This document shows, in pieces, positions 1 through 5,023 of a DNA stretch of 5,599 nt. Both the position numbers and the translations under genes were made by a program. Source of the DNA: Gammaproteobacteria bacterium RIFCSPHIGHO2_12_FULL_45_12 (GTDB lineage: Bacteria > Pseudomonadota > Gammaproteobacteria > DSM-16500); the NCBI GenBank assembly GCA_001801665.1, contig MGYH01000014.1:28893-34491 (forward strand), given 5' to 3'. Numbering within the stretch: the stretch's first letter is position 1; each line of letters opens with the position of its first letter. The notes beneath the pieces are model-generated. The model saw nothing but the letters and a program-made list of their open reading frames with translations. It did not search any database and was not told where the DNA came from.

Positions 1-1
1 G

Positions 2-58
2 CAAAAAATCGCGCTGCAACCCGCCATAGGGGAAATAATGAAAGAGGCAAAAGGCTAA
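2..58 (+). CDS. Possible C-terminal end of an upstream gene (partial)
   Basis: Reading from base 2, 18 sense codons run to a TAA at 56-58. The peptide ends in IMKEAKG and looks helical and charged, like an ordinary protein C-terminus. The other two plus frames give less protein-like peptides. The gene would begin left of the window and run in the same direction as the DUF3298 gene that follows about 100 bases later. I do not recognise the family. The fragment is too short to be certain that it is coded at all. Confidence 0.3.
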   Translation, partial: QKIALQPAIGEIMKEAKG

Positions 59-71
59 CTTCATAGATTGC

Positions 72-100
72 TTTCAATTTACACAAAATACACTTATTAT
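72..100 (+). promoter_or_regulatory. Candidate sigma70 promoter for the DUF3298 gene
   Basis: A -10-like TATTAT lies at 95-100 (5 of 6 matches to TATAAT). A weak -35-like TTTCAA lies 17 bases upstream at 72-77 (3 of 6). A better-looking TTGCTT at 68-73 would need a 21-base spacer, which is too long. The region is AT-rich and carries two direct copies of TACACAA, at 80-86 and 100-106. The promoter sits about 60 bases before the ATG. Moderate to low confidence because of the poor -35. Confidence 0.35.
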
Positions 101-161
101 ACACAAGATGCGGTCAGGTACCCAGCAGTTCCCGTTAAAAAAGCATTAAAAGGATAGCCCT

Positions 162-1025
162 ATGTTCAAGTTCAAATCCAGATATTCCCTCCTACTCACG
201 TTCATCACGTTGTTATGGCTCACAAGCCCCCTTCTCGCGGCTGATGACGAGCCCTATGAGGACGCTCGCAACCGGCCTCAAGTTTTTCATGTCTCCCGTG
301 ACATGGATCTGGTCACCATTGAGAAAATTCAATATGGCAAACCTAAAATGGTCATCAAATCCGTTTATCCGGAACTGCAAAGCGACAATCCTGAAAATGT
401 CGGCATCGATGATTTTAATGACGCAGTCGTTAATCTCGTCCAAGAAGAAGTGAGTGCCTTCAAAAATCAGGTGGGCGATTTTAGCCGCACGACATCGCCG
501 CCCGCCCATTCCACCAGTGATAAACTTTATATTGATTACGATGCTTCCATTATCAAAGTCAATAACGGTTACCTTGTTAGCGTTCGCTTAAGCAGTCAGG
601 GCTTTATTAATGGCATGGCACATCCCTATCAAAAACACCGTGTGTTAAATTATGATTTAAACGAAAATCGCGCGCTTAAATTGAGTGAACTATTCAATAT
701 AAATGCCGACTACCTCAATCTGATTTCAAATGATAGTCGAAACACCTTATCCCGACGCGTAAAAGATCAATCATTCATGATGGAAGGCACGACACCCATT
801 GCAAGAAACTTTCAAAACTGGAACCTCACACCCACGGGTATTTTATTGACGTTTGATCGCGCACAAGTCGCGCCCTCCGTCAATGGCACGCAGACCGTTT
901 TAATTCCCTACGCGGCTTTTAAATCTATCGTTTCGGTAGACTCACCGATTTCAGCCTGCGTCAATCACAAACGAAAATGCACCTCAAATCACTTGCTAAC
1001 AGGCGGGTTCAACTCACCCGATTAG
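162..1025 (+). CDS. Secreted DUF4163/DUF3298 (RsiV-like) protein, periplasmic
   Basis: A 287-residue exported protein of unknown function. Residues 1-26 form a Sec signal peptide: basic FKFKSR, a hydrophobic core at about 9-25, then a probable cleavage after A26 or A27. The next part resembles DUF4163/PdaC-like domains, with VYPEL at 68-72 and a helix at about 82-103. Residues 120-257 match the DUF3298 pattern known from the RsiV C-terminus: GMAHPY at 151-156, NYDL at 163-166, LKLSELF at 172-178 and IPYAAFKSIV at 248-257. The tail has two cysteines, C266 and C273, that could form a disulfide. There is no membrane anchor beyond the signal peptide and no sigma-factor gene nearby, so an anti-sigma role is not supported. 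Family members include lysozyme-binding and uncharacterised envelope proteins. The ATG is supported by AGGA at 151-154, 7 bases upstream. The family call is good; the function is unknown. Confidence 0.85.
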   Translation: MFKFKSRYSLLLTFITLLWLTSPLLAADDEPYEDARNRPQVFHVSRDMDLVTIEKIQYGKPKMVIKSVYPELQSDNPENVGIDDFNDAVVNLVQEEVSAFKNQVGDFSRTTSPPAHSTSDKLYIDYDASIIKVNNGYLVSVRLSSQGFINGMAHPYQKHRVLNYDLNENRALKLSELFNINADYLNLISNDSRNTLSRRVKDQSFMMEGTTPIARNFQNWNLTPTGILLTFDRAQVAPSVNGTQTVLIPYAAFKSIVSVDSPISACVNHKRKCTSNHLLTGGFNSPD

Positions 1026-1051
1026 GAACTGTTGGCATTGATGCCACTGAC

Positions 1052-1080
1052 ATTTCCACGATCTTTTTTGGAAATTTTTT
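1052..1080 (+). terminator. Probable intrinsic terminator of the DUF3298 gene
   Basis: ATTTCCA at 1052-1058 can pair with TGGAAAT at 1069-1075 around a 10-base loop. The stem runs straight into a T run at 1075-1080 and a further T-rich stretch. It starts 26 bases after the stop codon. The stem has only two G/C pairs, so it is weak on its own. A second small hairpin just before it (TGGCA/TGCCA at 1033-1046 with loop TTGA) may help. On the opposite strand no T run follows the stem, so it would not clearly stop the convergent vapC transcript. Confidence 0.5.
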
Positions 1081-1084
1081 AATT

Positions 1085-1459
1085 TTAAAATAACTCTAAT
1101 CCACAATATTTAACAAAATTTTTAAAGTCCGTATCTCGCGTAATAAGCTGAACCTTATGATCAATACAACTTTGGGCAATAAGCGTATCGGCTAAGCGCG
1201 CTTTTAACTTTTTTGAAATTAATTTAGATCGATTGATTCCAGCTCTTTGCCAAAAATTTTCTGTGGGTTCTAACAGTGGAAGTTCTTCTATTTTATCGAC
1301 AAACTTTTTTGGTAAAAATGGATCACTCAACATTTCAACTAAAACAGTGGGAGGCAATACTAACAAATGATGGGCAAACACCTCATCCAGTTGATCTGTT
1401 TGAGTATTATTTTTACCGTGAAAATAATCTATCAAAACTGACGTATCGGCTGCAATCAT
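1085..1459 (-). CDS. vapC: VapC-family PIN-domain toxin (ribonuclease)
   Basis: A 124-residue single PIN domain, the usual length for VapC toxins, which are Mg-dependent endoribonucleases acting on tRNA or rRNA and held inactive by the paired antitoxin. The acidic active-site set is visible: D5 in the N-terminal ADTSVLIDY motif, E42 in VLVEML, D91 in ADTLIA, and D109/D111 in ITRDTDF. All four canonical positions are kept, so the toxin looks intact. It follows the antitoxin gene with only two bases between the vapB stop and its ATG. Its likely ribosome-binding AGG is the last sense codon of vapB, which suggests translational coupling. A hand count over 1141-1440 gives 102 G/C of 300 (34%), clearly lower than the housekeeping genes here, as expected for a transferred module. 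The exact RNA target cannot be told from sequence. Confidence 0.9.
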   Translation of the reverse strand: MIAADTSVLIDYFHGKNNTQTDQLDEVFAHHLLVLPPTVLVEMLSDPFLPKKFVDKIEELPLLEPTENFWQRAGINRSKLISKKLKARLADTLIAQSCIDHKVQLITRDTDFKNFVKYCGLELF

Positions 1460-1461
1460 TT

Positions 1462-1671
1462 TTACCTGTCTTTTCTTAAATCTTCCACATCAATAGAAAA
1501 CTTTATCTTGCCGCGCATTTTGCGTAAAGCCTCATAAGCACCCGCGTGAGCAAGTTGAATTAAGGCTATTTTTAAAGTCTCAGTAATGCCCTTTCCTGTC
1601 GCGGCCTGAGCCTCATGTAATAAATGGACAGGAATATGCGCTGTTACTTTTTGGGTTTGTTCATGCGCCAT
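1462..1671 (-). CDS. vapB: VapB-type antitoxin, ribbon-helix-helix-like
   Basis: A 69-residue protein directly upstream of the PIN toxin. Residues 7-45 fit a ribbon-helix-helix DNA-binding fold: a short strand (QKVTAHIP), a helix (VHLLHEAQAAT), a GKGIT turn, and a helix (ETLKIALIQLAHAGA). The C-terminal part at 50-69 is basic then charged (RKMRGKIKFSIDVEDLRKDR) and is the expected toxin-wrapping segment. Known VapBs neutralise VapC by inserting this tail into its active site, and the complex represses its own operon. The start is supported by GAGGTG at 1677-1682, 5 bases from the ATG. The immediate upstream DNA has a promoter and an inverted repeat suited to autoregulation. It resembles the DUF2191-like VapB group. 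The antitoxin role rests mostly on context and on this fold. Confidence 0.82.
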   Translation of the reverse strand: MAHEQTQKVTAHIPVHLLHEAQAATGKGITETLKIALIQLAHAGAYEALRKMRGKIKFSIDVEDLRKDR

Positions 1672-1686
1672 ATATTCACCTCATTG

Positions 1687-1714
1687 ACGTAAAGTATACC
1701 GTACTCTTTTACGT
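1687..1714. promoter_or_regulatory. Inverted repeat over the vapB promoter, probable VapBC operator
   Basis: ACGTAAA at 1687-1693 and its exact complement TTTACGT at 1708-1714 form 7-base arms with 14 bases between their inner ends. The arms lie just downstream of the -10 and inside the spacer next to the -35, so a bound complex would block RNA polymerase. The sites are centred 21 bases apart, about two helical turns, which suits two dimers on one face. Autorepression is known for VapBC; its use of these arms is inferred. Confidence 0.5.
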
Positions 1715-1721
1715 AAATCAA
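1693..1721 (-). promoter_or_regulatory. Sigma70 promoter of the vapBC operon
   Basis: On the minus strand, TTGATT (plus 1716-1721) is followed by exactly 17 bases and then TATACT (plus 1693-1698). These match the -35 and -10 consensus at 4 and 5 of 6 positions. Transcription would start near 1686, leaving a leader of only about 15 bases that carries the GAGGTG ribosome site. This is one of the two best promoters in the window. Confidence 0.7.
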
Positions 1722-1795
1722 TACGGCACTAACTTGGCAACTACCGTATTTATGTCTTTGGCTTTATCCATCACAAAATGCCATCACAACAAACA

Positions 1796-2530
1796 TTAAC
1801 CTAAACGCCTTGCGGTAGATTCAATCCATTCACTGGCCGCTGTCATGATTTTCTCGGCACTTAATCCTTTCGTTTCCATTAACGGGCCAATGACAATACG
1901 CACGGTTCCAGGTTGCTTGATGAAGCCGCGTTTTGGCCAATATCGCCCTGCATTATGTGATACGGGTATCACCGGATAACCGGTCGCTGCCGCCAGACGT
2001 GCGCCGCCTAATTTATATTTCGCAACCTGTCCATAAGGAATACGCGTCCCTTCAGGGAAAACTAATACCCAGCGACCTTTCTTCAGGCAGTCTGTCCCTT
2101 TGGTGATAATTTGTTGCAAAGCGCCTGACTTTGCTTTGCGATTAATGGAGATAGGATCAGAAACAGCAAGACCCCAGCCAAAAAATGGCACCCACAATAA
2201 TTCGCGTTTCAAGATAACGGCGGGATCGTGAAATATCAACGGCAAGAAAAACGTTTCCCAGGTTGACTGGTGCTTACTCAAAATAATGCCATTCCTGTCG
2301 GTAGGAATATTTTCGAGACCTGAGACATCATAATCGATCAAGCAAATATTTTTTAACAGGCACAGATGCAAGAATAAAAAACTTCGAATAATGCCATGCC
2401 GATATTTCAGTGGAAACGGTAACGCGCCCAGACAAACAAAACTGTATAAAACCACCAAACAGACAGCCAACAGGGTAAAAATGACTGAACGCACCCCAAG
2501 GTTAAAGGTGGAGTAATGTTTGTTATTCAT
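1796..2530 (-). CDS. plsC: 1-acyl-sn-glycerol-3-phosphate acyltransferase
   Basis: A 244-residue inner-membrane acyltransferase that adds the second acyl chain to lysophosphatidic acid, giving phosphatidic acid for phospholipid synthesis. A hydrophobic segment at about 13-38 anchors the protein. The four PlsC/LPLAT blocks are present: KHQSTWE at 86-92 (catalytic H87, with E92 as HX4E instead of the commoner HX4D), the block around SINRKAKSG at 128-136, FPEGTR at 158-163, and VIPVSHNAG at 187-195. The HX4E form is typical of a proteobacterial PlsC subgroup. The ATG lies inside the end of gmhB, in another frame, with an 8-base overlap; an AGGG about 8 bases before it serves as ribosome site. 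The two genes are therefore probably cotranscribed and translationally coupled. No clear terminator is visible between its stop and vapB. Confidence 0.93.
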   Translation of the reverse strand: MNNKHYSTFNLGVRSVIFTLLAVCLVVLYSFVCLGALPFPLKYRHGIIRSFLFLHLCLLKNICLIDYDVSGLENIPTDRNGIILSKHQSTWETFFLPLIFHDPAVILKRELLWVPFFGWGLAVSDPISINRKAKSGALQQIITKGTDCLKKGRWVLVFPEGTRIPYGQVAKYKLGGARLAAATGYPVIPVSHNAGRYWPKRGFIKQPGTVRIVIGPLMETKGLSAEKIMTAASEWIESTARRLG

Positions 2531-3077
2531 TCAAGTGACCCTGCCTTGAAATGACATAATGAACCGCCCCCGCCAAATTTTCAAAATTTGGAACATCCAG
2601 ACATTCAGGATAACGCTGAAGCATCTGCTGACCATTGCCCGTCAACACCAGCAAAGGACGGCAACCCGCCGACAGCGCAGCGCGCATATCCACCACTGAG
2701 TCCCCCACAAAAAAAGTATCCGCCAGATTCAGCTTATATTTTGCCTGCATCTGGTGAATGAGCCCAGGATTCGGTTTACGACAAGCACATTTTTCATCCG
2801 GATGATGTGGGCAAAAAAATATTTCTTCTATATAGCCGCCGACTGATGCCAATTCACCTATGAATTTTTCGTGAATCCGATCAAGTGTTTCAAGATCATA
2901 TAAACCTCGCGCAACACCTGACTGATTGGTCGCCACCAACACTTGAAAACCCGCGCGATTCAACTGTGCAATCGCCTGAAGACTGCCAGGAATGGGAATC
3001 CATTCTTCTGGCGACTTGATGTATTCCATCGAGTCATAATTAATGACACCGTCCCTGTCTAAAATGATATAAGGCAT
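2523..3077 (-). CDS. gmhB: D-glycero-beta-D-manno-heptose-1,7-bisphosphate 7-phosphatase
   Basis: A 184-residue cytosolic HAD-superfamily phosphatase. It removes the C7 phosphate from heptose-1,7-bisphosphate on the way to ADP-heptose for the LPS inner core. HAD motif I is LDRDG (nucleophile D7, acid/base D9), motif II is VATNQSG at 48-54, the conserved lysine is K101, and motif IV is VGDSVVD with D126 and D130. The GmhB-type zinc site is complete: C89, H91, C97, C99. This separates it from histidinol-phosphatase domains, which share the fold but sit in his operons. Length is normal for the family. Its stop overlaps the plsC start. The gmhB-plsC order is familiar from other gammaproteobacteria. 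The ribosome site is weak (a GAG about 10 bases before the ATG), but the MPYIILDRDG start matches the family. Confidence 0.94.
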   Translation of the reverse strand: MPYIILDRDGVINYDSMEYIKSPEEWIPIPGSLQAIAQLNRAGFQVLVATNQSGVARGLYDLETLDRIHEKFIGELASVGGYIEEIFFCPHHPDEKCACRKPNPGLIHQMQAKYKLNLADTFFVGDSVVDMRAALSAGCRPLLVLTGNGQQMLQRYPECLDVPNFENLAGAVHYVISRQGHLNE

Positions 3078-3125
3078 AAATACGCTCTATTTTATGTCAC
3101 AGCTCAAGCAAATACGACTCGTCTC

Positions 3126-3166
3126 AAAAGAAAAATCGAACGAAGGCGAAAGCCCCGCGTTCGCCC
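3126..3166 (-). terminator. Probable intrinsic terminator of the outer-membrane protein gene
   Basis: On the minus strand, CGAACG (plus 3158-3163) can pair with CGTTCG (plus 3137-3142), and the stem is followed after one A by TTTTTCTTTT (plus 3135 down to 3126). A competing stem, GGCGAA/TTCGCC (3160-3165 with 3145-3150), overlaps it. The structure begins about 20 bases after the stop codon. It would separate the barrel gene from gmhB. Which of the two stems forms cannot be decided by eye. Confidence 0.5.
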
Positions 3167-3186
3167 AAAAGGGCACGCCCTCTCAC

Positions 3187-3720
3187 TTAGTTAAACAGAT
3201 AAACCAGTGACACTAAAAACGCATCGGCTTTAGGCGACGCACCCACTGTGCTGACACGATGATAAGCCGTGAAATCATATTCTCCACGCAGCTCCACATT
3301 CTGGGTCAAGCTGGTTTGCATGCCCAAACCTGCCTCGGCACCGGTGGACAGGTTATTGCCGCTATTAAAGTTTGTCCTGACAACCCCTACACGGGCAAAC
3401 GCCAGAAAGTGGTCATGCAACATCACGCCTGGCAGCAGACTGACGCCATAACCATACGTTGATTTCATGCCGTTTGCCGATAGTTGGCCCGTTGCTAGCG
3501 TACCCGTCACTTCACCCGCAAGGTAAACGCTTTGCGTTATCACGCCGCCATAACCCGCCAACACACTCAATGGCACACCACGGGAATTGGGACGGGCAGT
3601 TGAATCGGTGGTGTTGGTTGAAACCCCTAAACTGGCACCCACATAAGGCGCCGTGTTGGCGCGGGCCATGCCAACTGATAAGGCTAATACACAACTGACA
3701 AGAAAACCTTGTTTCAACAT
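3187..3720 (-). CDS. Small outer-membrane beta-barrel protein
   Basis: A 177-residue exported protein, by its pattern an 8-stranded barrel of the OmpX/OmpA-domain/opacity type. Residues 1-21 are a signal peptide (K3, hydrophobic 5-18, ARA before N22). The mature part alternates polar and hydrophobic residues in about eight segments, beginning PYVGASLGVS, then VPLSVLAGYGG, SVYLAGEVTGTL and YGYGVSLLPGVML, and ending with FLVSLVYLFN. The final residue is N after F, slightly off the usual terminal aromatic. The start at 3718-3720 (ATG) is chosen because GGGAG at 3728-3732 is 7 bases before it. An in-frame GTG at 3724-3726 would leave one base of spacing and add only MP. The gene has its own promoter and probable terminator, so it looks monocistronic. 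No specific porin, adhesin or virulence role can be assigned. Confidence 0.8.
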   Translation of the reverse strand: MLKQGFLVSCVLALSVGMARANTAPYVGASLGVSTNTTDSTARPNSRGVPLSVLAGYGGVITQSVYLAGEVTGTLATGQLSANGMKSTYGYGVSLLPGVMLHDHFLAFARVGVVRTNFNSGNNLSTGAEAGLGMQTSLTQNVELRGEYDFTAYHRVSTVGASPKADAFLVSLVYLFN

Positions 3721-3768
3721 AGGCACACTCCCGGATTTTTTTGGATGAACTGAATTAAATCAGGGAGC

Positions 3769-3797
3769 ATCATAGCCTGGCTATCGGGCTTGTTCAA
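3769..3797 (-). promoter_or_regulatory. Sigma70 promoter of the outer-membrane protein gene
   Basis: On the minus strand, TTGAAC (plus 3792-3797) is followed by 17 bases and then TATGAT (plus 3769-3774), matching consensus at 4 and 5 of 6 positions. The start would be near 3762, giving a leader of about 40 bases with GGGAG before the ATG. A 13-base palindrome, ATAGCCTGGCTAT (3772-3784), covers part of the -10 and the spacer and could be an operator. Confidence 0.65.
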
Positions 3798-3852
3798 TAC
3801 TGGGCGGCCTCGTCACAATCTGGTCTGCCCTGTTCAAACGCGTTGTCCACGC

Positions 3853-4908
3853 TTATTTGCCCGATTCAACCACATAAGGAACAAACACGTCATTTAATTG
3901 ACGCGTGACACGAATAAAGGTGGTTCGCTTTGACAGTTCTTTCAATCGATGCGCGCCAACGTAGGTGCAAGTTGAACGTATGCCGCCCAAAATATCTAGC
4001 ACCGAGTCCTTCACTGCGCCACGATAAGGCACATTCACTGAACGGCCTTCGCTTGAGCGGTAGTCTGGCACCAATCCATGATGATGCTCCATGGATTCGG
4101 TGGAACTCATGCCATAAAAACGTTTAAATTTTCTGCCATTTTCTTCAATCACGTCACCTAAACACTCGTCATGACCGGCCAGCATGCCGCCTAACATCAC
4201 AAAATCAGCACCGGCAGCAAACGCTTTGGCCACATCGCCTGGTGTCGTGCAGCCCCCGTCAGCACAAACCTGACCGCCCAGACCATGCGCCGCATCCGCG
4301 CATTCAATAATGGCGGAAAGCTGCGGGTAACCAACGCCCGTTTTTTCACGCGTCGTGCACACCGAACCAGGACCAATGCCAATCTTGACGATATCTGCGC
4401 CAGACAAAATGAGCTCTTCGACCATCTCGCCTGTCACCACGTTACCCGCCATAATCACCGTCTTAGGATAACGTGCCCGCAAATTCTCCAGAAACGAAAC
4501 AAAGCGTTCCGTGTAACCATTCGCCACATCCAGACAAACAAATGGCACAGCGGCTACCGCCATCACCTCATCTAATCTGGCAAAATCTGTTTCGCCAATG
4601 CCCGTTGAGACAGCGACAAACGGCAACGCACTGGCGTGCTGTTTTGTAAATTTCTTCCAGTCTTCTACCGATAAATATTTATCTAACGCGGTTAGCACTT
4701 GATGTGCTGAAAGGGCGCTTGCCATGGCAAACGTACCCGTATGATCCATGTTCGCGGCAAAGATGGGGACACCACGCCACAGGGTTTCTGTATGCTTAAA
4801 CTTGAATTCACGCTCCAGTGAAACATCGGCGCGTGTTTTTAATACGCTGCGCTTTGGACGAATCAGGACATCGTTGAAATCCAGTTTCACATCATATTCG
4901 ATTCGCAT
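3853..4908 (-). CDS. guaC: GMP reductase, NADPH-dependent
   Basis: Converts GMP to IMP with release of ammonia, using NADPH, in purine salvage in the cytosol. The sequence follows enterobacterial GuaC closely from the start (RIEYDVKLDFNDVLIRPKRS) and is full length at 351 residues. The catalytic loop GIGPGSVCTTREK holds the nucleophile cysteine, and the partner glutamate lies 103 residues later in SSEGRS, the same spacing as in known GMP reductases. The IMPDH/GMPR barrel motifs CADGGC and MLGGMLAGH are intact. There is no CBS domain, which with the length argues against IMP dehydrogenase. The start at 4906-4908 is preferred: AGGGGA at 4914-4919 is 5 bases from it but only 2 from the ATG at 4909-4911, and the resulting MRIE start matches E. 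coli GuaC. The gene stands alone with about 110 bases of leader. Confidence 0.95.
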   Translation of the reverse strand: MRIEYDVKLDFNDVLIRPKRSVLKTRADVSLEREFKFKHTETLWRGVPIFAANMDHTGTFAMASALSAHQVLTALDKYLSVEDWKKFTKQHASALPFVAVSTGIGETDFARLDEVMAVAAVPFVCLDVANGYTERFVSFLENLRARYPKTVIMAGNVVTGEMVEELILSGADIVKIGIGPGSVCTTREKTGVGYPQLSAIIECADAAHGLGGQVCADGGCTTPGDVAKAFAAGADFVMLGGMLAGHDECLGDVIEENGRKFKRFYGMSSTESMEHHHGLVPDYRSSEGRSVNVPYRGAVKDSVLDILGGIRSTCTYVGAHRLKELSKRTTFIRVTRQLNDVFVPYVVESGK

Positions 4909-4933
4909 CATTCTCCCCTTTCAACAACTGACT

Positions 4934-4950
4934 GGTTGAGTCACTTAACC
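4934..4950. promoter_or_regulatory. 17-base dyad in the guaC leader, possible operator
   Basis: GGTTGAGTCACTTAACC is a near-perfect palindrome: eight positions each side of a central C, with one mismatched pair. It lies 15 bases upstream of the guaC ribosome site. A poor -10 candidate, TAGAAT (minus strand, plus 5000-5005), is upstream, so the dyad would lie in the transcribed leader or near an unseen promoter. It does not match the PurR box consensus. A regulator is inferred only from the symmetry. Confidence 0.3.
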
Positions 4951-5023
4951 GCCTTTCATGCCGTCCAGGCTTCCGGCCATAAACGACAACCCTTAACTGA
5001 TTCTAGCCGTTATTGCAGATGAA

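Noticed and set aside
213..509. 98-residue minus-strand open frame opposite the DUF3298 gene
   Set aside because: It mirrors a coding frame with clear signal peptide and domain motifs, and has no promoter or family motif of its own.
3171..3180. GGGCACGCCC as a hairpin between the barrel stop and its terminator
   Set aside because: The loop would be only two bases, so it cannot form a stable RNA hairpin as such; it is more likely chance.
3459..3698. 79-residue plus-strand open frame within the barrel gene region
   Set aside because: Its composition is rich in H, W, P and R, typical of the antisense of a G/A/T/S-rich barrel protein; several overlapping short frames here are equally unlikely.
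3840..3852. Small inverted repeat (GCGT/ACGC) right after the guaC stop as a terminator
   Set aside because: The stem is only four pairs and no T run follows it on the minus strand.
4285..4575. 96-residue plus-strand open frame opposite guaC
   Set aside because: It lies entirely antisense to a well-conserved gene, is rich in R, H and N as shadow frames are, has no evident ribosome site, and matches no domain pattern.
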